Shown here one piece after another: positions 6,919 to 12,481 of a stretch of 42,664 bases of DNA. Position 1 is the stretch's first letter, and every line of letters begins with the position of its first letter. The DNA comes from a virus. Below the pieces are notes generated by a model. That model made no database searches and had not been told where the DNA came from. It saw nothing but the letters and a program-made list of their open reading frames with translations. The position numbers and the translations under genes are program-made. The stretch spans positions 1-42,664 of IMG/VR virus record IMGVR_UViG_3300042294_002009; one strand, written 5' to 3'.

Positions 6919-7368
6919 ATGTGGTTCGACCCGCAGGGAAAACAAGACGGCGCAGGCTACACCGATGCCGAGCGCTGGGTGGCTTTTCTGTCCACGCTGC
7001 GCGGCCAGCGAGGCGCCTTCGTGCTGGGCGGCACAACGCTCAATGCTTCCCTCGCCGCTGCATCTTCTCAACCGCCCGAACTGCCTCCACTGCTTCGCGG
7101 AGCGCTTGCTCGGCTACCGGCGAGAATGCCGGCTGAATTTTGGCTTGCTGTAGCCGCCGTTCCAGCGCCTCCGCCAAGCGCCTGGCGTCGCCTTGTTCGG
7201 CGATGGCTGATGCCACCAGCGCAAGCGCGATTTGCTGAGACTGCACCATCGCGGCCAGCGCGATTTGAAAGGCTTCGCTCAGCTCTGCGATGGTTTTCGG
7301 TTCGTGGTCCATGGCACGTCCTCCTGAAATTGTGGAGCCGCCAGTCTAACGCCGGGGGTCAATCATGA
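6919..7368 (+). CDS. Possible small protein or tail-gene fragment
   Basis: The first 45 codons (MWFDPQGKQDGAGYT, then AERWVAFLSTLRGQRGAF) resemble the xWxAFLxxLxGxxGTF motif of phage distal tail proteins, and GGAGG lies 6 bases before the ATG, behind the promoter at 6856-6886. Beyond about 7039 the frame is antisense to a better-supported minus-strand gene and has poor composition. It may be a short genuine protein that reads on by chance, or a fragment of a tail gene moved into the early region. Confidence 0.3.
   Translation: MWFDPQGKQDGAGYTDAERWVAFLSTLRGQRGAFVLGGTTLNASLAAASSQPPELPPLLRGALARLPARMPAEFWLAVAAVPAPPPSAWRRLVRRWLMPPAQARFAETAPSRPARFERLRSALRWFSVRGPWHVLLKLWSRQSNAGGQS
7040..7312 (-). 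CDS. Small helical protein on the opposite strand
   Basis: A 90-residue, almost entirely helical protein (AELSEAFQIALAAMVQSQQ, then ARRLAEALERRLQQAK) without membrane segments. An excellent AGGAGG lies 8 bases before ATG 7312, which favours it over the antisense frame. It is divergent from the plus-strand early genes starting at 7365. No family recognised; the heptad-like pattern suggests a coiled coil. Confidence 0.55.
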   Translation of the reverse strand: MDHEPKTIAELSEAFQIALAAMVQSQQIALALVASAIAEQGDARRLAEALERRLQQAKIQPAFSPVAEQALREAVEAVRAVEKMQRRGKH

Positions 7369-7577
7369 CCCGCCACAGCCCGCACCAGCAGCTCGTCGAA
7401 GCGCGCCAGATCGCCCGCGACCACGGCATGGTCCTCTTCGAGAAACCCATCGAGCCCGGCAAGATCAGCTACATCGTCTATCGCAAATTGCCCGACGGCC
7501 GCAAGACCTTCCTCGGCAAGCGCGGCACCCCCGAAGGCGTGCGCGCCTACATCGCCAAGCTGGCCAAATTCCACTAG
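7365..7577 (+). CDS. Small early protein of unknown function
   Basis: A 70-residue protein: QQLVEARQIARDHGMVL, then SYIVYRKLPDGRKTFLGKRG and GVRAYIAKLAKFH. The helix-beta-beta-helix pattern looks like a short DNA- or protein-binding fold, and the next gene starts in a similar way (LEAHQVARRAGMYLI), so the two may be distant paralogues. It is first in a run of closely spaced plus-strand early genes that leads into the integron. Confidence 0.6.
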   Translation: MTRHSPHQQLVEARQIARDHGMVLFEKPIEPGKISYIVYRKLPDGRKTFLGKRGTPEGVRAYIAKLAKFH

Positions 7578-7585
7578 GCGCCGCC

Positions 7586-7795
7586 ATGTCGACCATCCTC
7601 CCCCACACCGGCCTCACCCTGCTCGAAGCGCACCAGGTTGCCCGGCGCGCCGGCATGTACCTCATCGACAACGGCACCGGCGACGTCAAGGTCTCGCCCA
7701 TCATCCCGCCCGGCTGGCGCGAGATACCGATCCGGGTCAAAGTCACCGCGCCGAATCGTGGAAACGTATGCACTACCGAGCGGGCGGCGGCATGA
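7586..7795 (+). CDS. Small early protein, possible paralogue of its neighbour
   Basis: A 69-residue protein with LLEAHQVARRAGMYLID followed by a beta-rich segment. The first 30 residues resemble the preceding gene's N-terminus (EARQIARDHGMVLF). Its stop overlaps the ATG of the next gene (ATGA at 7792-7795). Function unknown. Confidence 0.55.
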   Translation: MSTILPHTGLTLLEAHQVARRAGMYLIDNGTGDVKVSPIIPPGWREIPIRVKVTAPNRGNVCTTERAAA

Positions 7796-8076
7796 CCCGG
7801 CAAGAGGTCCGCGCCTACGGCGCCACCCTCGGCGGCGCGCTCGCCTTGGTGATCCTCATCCTCGGCAGCATCGGCCTGCTCGACCGCCTGGAGCGCGACA
7901 CCGAAGACCGCCTCGCCTACCGCCAGTGGGTCGCGGACGCCTGCATTCCCAGCCGCGGCGAAAGCGCCATCGCCATCAACGAAGGCGGTAAGCTCAAGTG
8001 CACCATTTACAGCCAGCGCGGCTACGGCCTCGCTACCGAAGTCGTCAGCGCCGCTGTCATGGAGGTGCCGCTGTGA
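7792..8076 (+). CDS. Small single-pass membrane protein
   Basis: A 94-residue protein with one N-terminal membrane segment (GATLGGALALVILILGSIG) and a mostly polar remainder with two cysteines (ADACIPSRG, LKCTIYSQ). ATG 7792 overlaps the stop of the gene before; an in-frame ATG at 7768 is possible. The stop overlaps the GTG of the next gene. The C-terminal part is probably periplasmic. Function unknown. Confidence 0.55.
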   Translation: MTRQEVRAYGATLGGALALVILILGSIGLLDRLERDTEDRLAYRQWVADACIPSRGESAIAINEGGKLKCTIYSQRGYGLATEVVSAAVMEVPL

Positions 8077-8699
8077 GCCGCCCGCCCATCGCCCGCGACA
8101 AGCTGGTGCGGCATATCTGCAGCCTCGGCAACGACAAGAACGGCAAGCCGATCAGCATCCGCACCGCCGAACTGGCCGCCGCCTGCAACGTCCTGCCCGG
8201 ATCGGTCCAGGCGATGCTCGCTGATCCCGTCGCCAAGGGCGAGATTTGCGTATGCAAGGTCACGCCAGCTGAAGGTCGGGCGTGCAATGAATATCGCAAA
8301 GGTTCCGGCGCCGGCGTGTCGCAATTCCAGACACTGAATATCAAACGCGCCGGCATCGCCGTGAGCACCGCCGGCCAGAAGCCGCTACCCGGCACGAGCA
8401 GCAAGCCCCAGCCGGAGGTGGGCGAGAAAACACCGGCAGCAGGCAATCAGGGTCCTCCTCCGGTCGCGCCTGCCGTTACTGCCACGCAGGCAACGCCGAA
8501 GCCAACGGCGCGCGCACGGATGAAAGAAGAGCCGGCGGCGCCCAAGGCTTCGGCGGGTGACGCTATACGCATCAACATCGATCATGACGGCGTGCTGATC
8601 ATCGGCACCGACGAAGGCGTGCTCGAGCTACAGCCTGAACACAGCAAACGCCTGGGCAATTTCATGCTCGGCTCGCAAGGCATTTGGAACCCGTTCTGA
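8073..8699 (+). CDS. Early protein with winged-helix-like N-terminus, left neighbour of the integron
   Basis: A 208-residue protein starting at GTG 8073 (GGAGGTG upstream, GTGA overlap with the previous gene). The N-terminal 85 residues (VRHICSLGNDKNGKP, TAELAAACNVLPGSVQAML) look like a winged helix-turn-helix. A Pro/Ala-rich linker follows, then a C-terminal beta-rich module (IRINIDHDGVLIIGTDEG). The stop lies three bases before the first cassette core site (GTTGGGCG, 8703), so the integron begins exactly behind this gene. Function unknown; DNA binding is inferred. Confidence 0.6.
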   Translation: MSRPPIARDKLVRHICSLGNDKNGKPISIRTAELAAACNVLPGSVQAMLADPVAKGEICVCKVTPAEGRACNEYRKGSGAGVSQFQTLNIKRAGIAVSTAGQKPLPGTSSKPQPEVGEKTPAAGNQGPPPVAPAVTATQATPKPTARARMKEEPAAPKASAGDAIRINIDHDGVLIIGTDEGVLELQPEHSKRLGNFMLGSQGIWNPF

Positions 8700-8702
8700 T
8701 GG

Positions 8703-8710
8703 GTTGGGCG
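8703..8710 (+). other. Left boundary core site of the cassette array
   Basis: GTTGGGCG fits the GTTRRRY core consensus and directly follows the stop of the phage gene at 8699. No attC hairpin lies to its left, so it is either the attI-like entry point or a secondary insertion site. It pairs with the end of cassette 1 (CGCACAAC, 9094) at 7 of 8 bases. Confidence 0.55.
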
Positions 8711-8732
8711 GCAAAACCTACGGAGCGAAGAC

Positions 8733-9137
8733 ATGAGCCTGTTTTGTGATTCTGGATACGACCATGACGGCGCGGACTGGTGGTGGTATCAGCCAGCCGA
8801 CGAAAAGCCGCTTGCGACGAAGCGCAGCCGAAAATGCTGCTCTTGCGGTGAGAAAGTCGGCGTTGGCGACACGGCGCGAAAGGTTGCGCGCTACCGGCCC
8901 GCGACAGAGTTTGAAGAAATGCGGGGTATCGCCAGCGACGAAGTGCCTATAGCCGACTGGTATCTGTGCGAGACGTGCGGCGATCTGGCGGACTCACTTT
9001 CGGAGCTTGGCTTTTGCTACCACCTCGGCAACGGCGAAAGCCTGAAGCAACAAATAGCCGACTACCGGCGCGACGAGGGAGCGCCGATCTTGACGCACAA
9101 CGTTCAGCTTGAGCGGCCTGCCGCTGAGGGAGATTGA
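8733..9137 (+). CDS. Cassette 1: zinc-ribbon-like protein
   Basis: A 134-residue protein with two CxxC pairs, CCSCGEKVGVGD and LCETCGDLAD, spaced about 50 residues apart as in a zinc ribbon. The N-terminus is acidic and tryptophan-rich (YDHDGADWWWYQP). ATG 8733 lies 30 bases inside the cassette, as is usual. The codons for GEKVGVGDTA coincide with a copy of the dispersed repeat. The reading frame ends inside its attC, its stop overlapping the candidate start codons of the next cassette gene. Function unknown; metal binding is inferred from the cysteines. Confidence 0.7.
   Translation: MSLFCDSGYDHDGADWWWYQPADEKPLATKRSRKCCSCGEKVGVGDTARKVARYRPATEFEEMRGIASDEVPIADWYLCETCGDLADSLSELGFCYHLGNGESLKQQIADYRRDEGAPILTHNVQLERPAAEGD
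8852..8875 (+). repeat. Dispersed repeat copy 3, inside cassette 1
   Basis: AAAGTCGGCGTTGGCGACAC, one base different from the core consensus, in frame within the cassette 1 zinc-ribbon gene. Confidence 0.55.
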
Positions 9138-9190
9138 AGATGGAAGAAGCGATGATTGCGGCAGGTCCGCTCGAAGCGTCAGTTAGGGCG
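9094..9190 (+). repeat. attC1, long spacer type
   Basis: R'' CGCACAAC (9094-9101) and R' GTTAGGGC (9182-9189). Inner arms: CTTGAGCGG and CTGCCGC on the left pair with GCGGCAG and CCGCTCGAAG on the right. About 97 bp, longer than the other sites (68-73 bp). The spacer holds the ribosome binding site and ATG (9140) of the next cassette's gene. Confidence 0.75.
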
Positions 9191-9406
9191 CTGACGCCAA
9201 CAAAGGGCTTGACGTTTCGCAAGGGCAAGCGCGAGGCCAATGTGCACGAAGTGAATGACGGCATCGTGTTCTATGGCGTGTATCTGGACGGCGACGACTG
9301 GCCTGCCGGACTGTACCAAGCCACGCTTGACGAGTGGAACAGGCTGGCGACGCAGGCGGTTGAGAACGGCGCGGAAGTCTTCACGATGGTGCGCCCTAAC
9401 GCTTAG
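9140..9406 (+). CDS. Cassette 2: small protein starting inside attC1
   Basis: An 88-residue protein with a compact beta-rich core (KGLTFRKGKREANVHEV, then GIVFYGVYLDGDDWPAG) and a helix (TLDEWNRLATQAVENG). The best start, ATG 9140 behind GAGGGAGA, lies in the spacer of attC1, upstream of the recombination point at 9182. The first 14 codons are thus supplied by whatever cassette sits in front; an internal TTG (9209) is the alternative. The stop lies within attC2. Function unknown. Confidence 0.55.
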   Translation: MEEAMIAAGPLEASVRALTPTKGLTFRKGKREANVHEVNDGIVFYGVYLDGDDWPAGLYQATLDEWNRLATQAVENGAEVFTMVRPNA

Positions 9407-9461
9407 GTGTGGGGCCTGCGCGGCTTTTCGCGCAGGTCCCACACGACCGACGTGTTCTGCG
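9392..9461 (+). repeat. attC2
   Basis: R'' CGCCCTAAC (9392-9400), R' GTTCTGCG (9454-9461). A near-perfect inner stem of GTGTGGG, a G-T pair and CCTGCGCG closes on the loop GCTTTT. R'' is the exact complement of the cassette's first bases (GTTAGGGCG, 9182). Confidence 0.9.
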
Positions 9462-9492
9462 GCACAGCGCCGCGACTGACAAGGAGAACGAC

Positions 9493-9789
9493 ATGGAAGG
9501 CAGCAGCTACAGAATTTTGGACATGGGAACGGCAGAAGGCCGCGCAGAGGCCGAAAGCTACGAACGCTCGAAGGCCGAGAAGGTGCGCAGCGGCCAGCAG
9601 CTTTACGCCAAGATCAAGCGATCGAGCAAGTACTACGGCCAGGGCGAGAAGGGCGCGCTGTTTGAGGTTTTCGTCGAAGCCGGACACCCGGAGGCGTACC
9701 TCGTGCAAGGAGGCCCAGGTGGCCAGTACCGACTGGCGGACGTGAATCTCTACGTCGTGGATGAAGGCCGCGAGGTGCGGATTTCGTGA
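9493..9789 (+). CDS. Cassette 3: small protein of unknown function
   Basis: A 98-residue protein with AAGGAGAA 6 bases before ATG 9493, 38 bases into the cassette. The N-terminal half is a charged helix (TAEGRAEAESYERSKAEKV) and the C-terminal half is beta-rich (ALFEVFVEAGHPEAYLV, then YRLADVNLYVVD). The stop TGA directly abuts the R'' box of attC3, the usual ending of a cassette gene. No family recognised. Confidence 0.6.
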   Translation: MEGSSYRILDMGTAEGRAEAESYERSKAEKVRSGQQLYAKIKRSSKYYGQGEKGALFEVFVEAGHPEAYLVQGGPGGQYRLADVNLYVVDEGREVRIS

Positions 9790-9861
9790 CGCAGAACGCA
9801 AAAAGTGAGGGGGCTGAGCCGCTTTTGGCGAAGCTCCCTCTCGACTGACGGGTTGGAGGGC
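9790..9861 (+). repeat. attC3
   Basis: R'' CGCAGAAC (9790-9797), R' GTTGGAGGGC (9852-9861). Inner stem GAGGG, a G-T pair, GCT, a tandem G-A mismatch and GCC, loop GCTTTT. R'' exactly complements the start of cassette 3 (GTTCTGCG, 9454). Confidence 0.88.
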
Positions 9862-9863
9862 AC

Positions 9864-10289
9864 ATGGCTACCAAGACAGAGCGAGCCGAGCAGGCAAACC
9901 GATTCCTCGAAGCGATTGCTGGATGCGGACGGAAGTTCTTCGCCCACAACGGGCGGGTTTCGCGTTTTGAGGTCGATGAACGCGGGGCCATCTGGTTTGT
10001 TGATGCGTACCGCGAAGCCAAGATTTACACGGCCTGCAAGTGGAGCCGTTGGCGAGGGTTCAGCGAAGGCGGGACGCTGCGAGCGCTGGTGCAACAGCTT
10101 TGCGACTTCATTCGCACCGGCACCCCGGCAACGATTCATCTCGGCCCTTGGCCGGAGTGGATTTGCGGCGGCGATCTGTGGGGGTACGGCGGCGACATGG
10201 AGACGGTGCGACAAGCGGCGCAGGCTGCCGGGGTTGTGCCCTCCAACGCAGAGCTAAGGGGCCGGCCGCTTGCGGACGGTCCCGCTTGA
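9864..10289 (+). CDS. Cassette 4: hypothetical protein with attC-encoded tail
   Basis: A 141-residue protein. The core site itself (GTTGGAGGGC) supplies the GGAGG ribosome binding site for ATG 9864. The first 110 residues look globular (FLEAIAGCGRKFFA, VSRFEVDERGAIWFVDAYR, TPATIHLGPWPEWICGG). The last 15-18 residues (SNAELRGRPLADGPA) are translated from attC4. Unknown function; short tryptophan-rich and basic segments suggest a soluble protein. Confidence 0.6.
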   Translation: MATKTERAEQANRFLEAIAGCGRKFFAHNGRVSRFEVDERGAIWFVDAYREAKIYTACKWSRWRGFSEGGTLRALVQQLCDFIRTGTPATIHLGPWPEWICGGDLWGYGGDMETVRQAAQAAGVVPSNAELRGRPLADGPA

Positions 10290-10305
10290 GCGCCGGGTTA
10301 TGCGC
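10238..10305 (+). repeat. attC4
   Basis: R'' GCCCTCCAAC (10238-10247), R' GTTATGCGC (10297-10305). Inner arms around GGGGCCGGCCGC / GCGGACGGTCCC with small bulges and a TT tip. R'' is an exact 10-base complement of the cassette 4 start. Confidence 0.88.
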
Positions 10306-10797
10306 TGCGCTTGGCAAGGCTGCAAAAACAAAGTGCGCGAACCCGGACCATGTTGGAAGCACGGACGATGGAGATTGGAACAGATGGCGAAACTGACAGA
10401 AGCGAAGAAGCGCGAGATTGCGAAAGCGCCAACCGAGCAAGAGAAGGTGAAGAAGGCTGCGGCGGTGATGATTGAGACGCCAATGGACCTGATCCGCTGC
10501 ATCTTGCAGCGGCACGAAGAAAGCGTGATTGAGGTAATGCGCGAACAACAGCAGGAAATTGAGCGGTTGCGTGAAGGGTTGAAGCTCATTACCTGCGAGC
10601 CGATAAATGCGGAGTACATGGCGCAAAACATCCTCGACGGTAAGCCGGCCTATCACGACACGATGATAAAAGTCGGCGATGGTGAGACGGCGCATAACGA
10701 CAGAGTGGAGGGGCGCGACGCAGCTTCATCGCGGCGCGTCCCTTCGCACGACGGGTTGTGCGGCAACGGTAACTACAACGAGAGGACTGACAAATGA
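10300..10797 (+). CDS. Cassette 5: Cys/His-cluster coiled-coil protein, start codon in the core site
   Basis: A 165-residue frame whose ATG (10300) is part of the core GTTATGCGC. The N-terminus has a small metal-binding-like cluster (CAWQGC...PGPCWKHG). A long charged coiled coil follows (ESVIEVMREQQQEIERLREG). The frame then reads through all of attC5 (tail RVEGRDAASSRRVPSHDG) and ends in the next cassette, its TGA overlapping the following ATG (ATGA). The attC-encoded tail is the same as in the unrelated cassette 8 protein. Function unknown. Confidence 0.6.
   Translation: MRCAWQGCKNKVREPGPCWKHGRWRLEQMAKLTEAKKREIAKAPTEQEKVKKAAAVMIETPMDLIRCILQRHEESVIEVMREQQQEIERLREGLKLITCEPINAEYMAQNILDGKPAYHDTMIKVGDGETAHNDRVEGRDAASSRRVPSHDGLCGNGNYNERTDK
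10690..10762 (+). repeat. attC5
   Basis: R'' GCGCATAAC (10690-10698) exactly complements the cassette 5 start (GTTATGCGC); R' GTTGTGCG (10755-10762). Inner stem GGGGCGCG / CGCGTCCC with one G-T pair, then CGC/GCG, loop AGCTTCATC. A 74-bp stretch (10696-10769) is identical to attC8. Confidence 0.92.
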
Positions 10798-11606
10798 GCA
10801 TGTGCATCTACCACGGCAACTGTGCCGACGGATTCGGGGCCGCGTGGATTGTTCGCAAGGCGCTCGGAGAGATTGATTTCTTCCCCGGCAAGTACCAGGA
10901 GCCACCGCCCGACGTGACGGGCAAGGACGTGGTGATGGTGGATTTCAGCTACAAGCGCCCGGTGCTGCTGGAAATGGCCGAGAAGGCGAATAGCATCCTG
11001 ATTCTGGACCACCACAAGACGGCAGCGGAAGACCTGCTTGACCTGCCGGCCAACGTGACGGCCAAGTTCGACATGGGGCACAGCGGCGCGATGCTGACCT
11101 GGGAGCACTTCTTCCCCGGCGAAACCCCGCCGCCGCTCCTGCTGCACATTGAGGACCGCGACCTGTGGCGCTTTGCGCTCCAGAACACCCGCCAGATACA
11201 GGCGAACGTCTTTTCGTTCCCGTATGACTTTCAGGTGTGGGACACGTTGATGGCTGCTGCGCCGGCCACCTTGGCAGCGGAAGGCGAAGCGATCGAGCGC
11301 AAGCACTTTAAGGACATGCGGGAATTGCTCGGCGTGACGACGCGGGAAATGGTGATTGGCGGGCACCGTGTGCCGGTGGCGAACCTGCCCTACACCATGA
11401 GCAGCGACGCCGGCCACGAAATGGCGAAAGGGAAGCCGTTTGCGGCCTGCTATTGGGACACGCCGAAGGGGCGAGTTTTCAGCCTGCGTTCGACCGACGA
11501 CGGCGCGGACGTTTCCGAAGTGGCGAAGCAATACGGGGGCGGGGGGCACCGCAATGCTTCCGGCTTCACGGTCAGCTTCGCCCATGCGCAGGCGTTCGAG
11601 GTTTGA
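10794..11606 (+). CDS. Cassette 6: DHH-family phosphoesterase
   Basis: A 270-residue protein of the DHH superfamily (RecJ/NrnA/oligoribonuclease-like). The N-terminal metal site begins CIYHGNCADGFGAAW and includes the DHH triad (SILILDHHKTA); the C-terminal DHHA1 domain ends with the substrate-binding GGGGHRNASGF. It probably hydrolyses short oligonucleotides or a signalling nucleotide. Length suits a minimal DHH-DHHA1 enzyme. ATG 10794 overlaps the end of the cassette 5 frame, with GAGAGGA upstream. The stop lies at the R'' box of attC6 (TTTGACGCACAAC). This is the cassette cargo gene with the clearest enzyme family. Confidence 0.85.
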   Translation: MSMCIYHGNCADGFGAAWIVRKALGEIDFFPGKYQEPPPDVTGKDVVMVDFSYKRPVLLEMAEKANSILILDHHKTAAEDLLDLPANVTAKFDMGHSGAMLTWEHFFPGETPPPLLLHIEDRDLWRFALQNTRQIQANVFSFPYDFQVWDTLMAAAPATLAAEGEAIERKHFKDMRELLGVTTREMVIGGHRVPVANLPYTMSSDAGHEMAKGKPFAACYWDTPKGRVFSLRSTDDGADVSEVAKQYGGGGHRNASGFTVSFAHAQAFEV

Positions 11607-11678
11607 CGCACAACGCAGAGGTCTGGGGAACTTGCGCGGCTTCATGCGCAAGTTCCCCAGGACCGACGGGTTATGCAC
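11607..11678 (+). repeat. attC6
   Basis: R'' CGCACAAC (11607-11614), exact complement of the cassette 6 start; R' GTTATGCAC (11670-11678). Perfect 15-bp inner stem CTGGGGAACTTGCGC with loop GGCTTCAT. The cleanest site in the array. Confidence 0.93.
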
Positions 11679-11688
11679 TGGAGGACAA

Positions 11689-12045
11689 ATGAACGTACCG
11701 AACAGAAAAGAAGGCGAAAGCGAACTGGAACACCTGCGGCGCAAGGAAATTGCCTTTGGCATCTGGCAGGGCGACGCGCTTGAACGGATGCGCGACCTCG
11801 AAGGCGATCTTGCCCAAGCCGTAGCCGACCGCGACAAATACCGGCTGGCGCTGAACCAGTTGCACGATGCGCTATGGATCGCTCAGCGGTACGCCATGCT
11901 GCAAGGGCACGAAATGAACGCCGATGCTTTTGCTCGGGACTTCGCACCGTTCCGCAACGTGATGGCGCACCACGGAGTGGAGCCGTATGCCAAGCCGAAA
12001 CGGACGAGAAAAGTCGACGGCGGTGGGACGGTGCATAACGTCTGA
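11689..12045 (+). CDS. Cassette 7: hypothetical helical protein
   Basis: A 118-residue protein, GGAGGA 5 bases before ATG 11689 and only 19 bases from the core. It is largely helical and charged (ESELEHLRRKEIAFGIW, DLEGDLAQAVADRDKYRL, LNQLHDALWIAQRYAML) with a basic end (KPKRTRKVDGG) translated up to and into attC7. No family recognised; a coiled-coil DNA- or protein-binding factor is possible. Confidence 0.6.
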   Translation: MNVPNRKEGESELEHLRRKEIAFGIWQGDALERMRDLEGDLAQAVADRDKYRLALNQLHDALWIAQRYAMLQGHEMNADAFARDFAPFRNVMAHHGVEPYAKPKRTRKVDGGGTVHNV

Positions 12046-12102
12046 AATAACAGGCTGGCGCGGCTTTATTGCGCCAGTCCTTGTTAATTGATTAGTTCGG
12101 CG
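12031..12102 (+). repeat. attC7
   Basis: R'' GTGCATAAC (12031-12039) exactly complements the cassette 7 start; R' GTTCGGCG (12095-12102). Inner arms AACAGGCTGGCGC / GCGCCAGTCCTTGTT with single-base bulges. The L'-R' gap is AT-rich, unlike the CGACGG found in other sites. Confidence 0.85.
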
Positions 12103-12126
12103 GCGTGTCACCAGCGCCGACTTTTG
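12101..12126 (-). repeat. Dispersed repeat copy 4, start of cassette 8
   Basis: Reverse-complement copy (GTGTCACCAGCGCCGACTTT) directly behind the cassette 8 core, in the leader of the gene. Confidence 0.6.
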
Positions 12127-12133
12127 AGAGGAC

Positions 12134-12481
12134 ATGAGCATGGAAACGATGAAACAGATGCGAGAACGGATTACGCGCGAAGGCAAGACGCTAGCGCACC
12201 TGGCCGCATTGCAGGCGCGCGGGAACGTGGCCCCGGTAGTGGCGGGGAACGCCTGCCCCCGGCGCACGACGTGCATGGTGGAACTGTCCGCGCTGCGCAT
12301 GTACGAGGGGCGCGGGCGCACGATGATTGTTCCTCACGGTTGCAATCCATTCAAGACGCCGAACGACAGAGTGGAGGGGCGCGACGCAGCTTCATCGCGG
12401 CGCGTCCCTTCGCACGACGGGTTGTGCGGCAACGGCACAGAAGTCGGCGCTGGCGACACGGCGATGAAAGGAAAGCAGTGA
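12134..12481 (+). CDS. Cassette 8: small protein with attC-encoded tail
   Basis: A 115-residue frame with GAGAGGAC before ATG 12134. The first 75 residues are the likely cassette protein: a helical N-terminus (METMKQMRERITREG), then GNACPRRTTCMVELSALRM with two cysteines. The frame continues through attC8 (RVEGRDAASSRRVPSHDG tail, as in cassette 5) and through a dispersed-repeat copy (EVGAGDTAMKGKQ) and ends overlapping the GTG of the methyltransferase. Unknown function. Confidence 0.55.
   Translation: MSMETMKQMRERITREGKTLAHLAALQARGNVAPVVAGNACPRRTTCMVELSALRMYEGRGRTMIVPHGCNPFKTPNDRVEGRDAASSRRVPSHDGLCGNGTEVGAGDTAMKGKQ
12357..12428 (+). repeat. attC8
   Basis: R'' CGCCGAAC (12357-12364) exactly complements the cassette 8 start; R' GTTGTGCG (12421-12428). 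Identical to attC5 over 74 bp (12362-12435), including 13 bases past the core. Confidence 0.92.
12440..12463 (+). repeat. Dispersed repeat copy 5, start of cassette 9
   Basis: GAAGTCGGCGCTGGCGACAC followed by GGCG, 12 bases behind the cassette 9 core and translated as EVGAGDTA in the run-on frame of cassette 8. Confidence 0.7.

Noticed and set aside
9392-12428. Hairpins between small genes as simple transcription terminators
   Set aside because: They lack T tracts, are bounded by core boxes that match the preceding cassette start, and share the loop and spacing pattern of attC sites.
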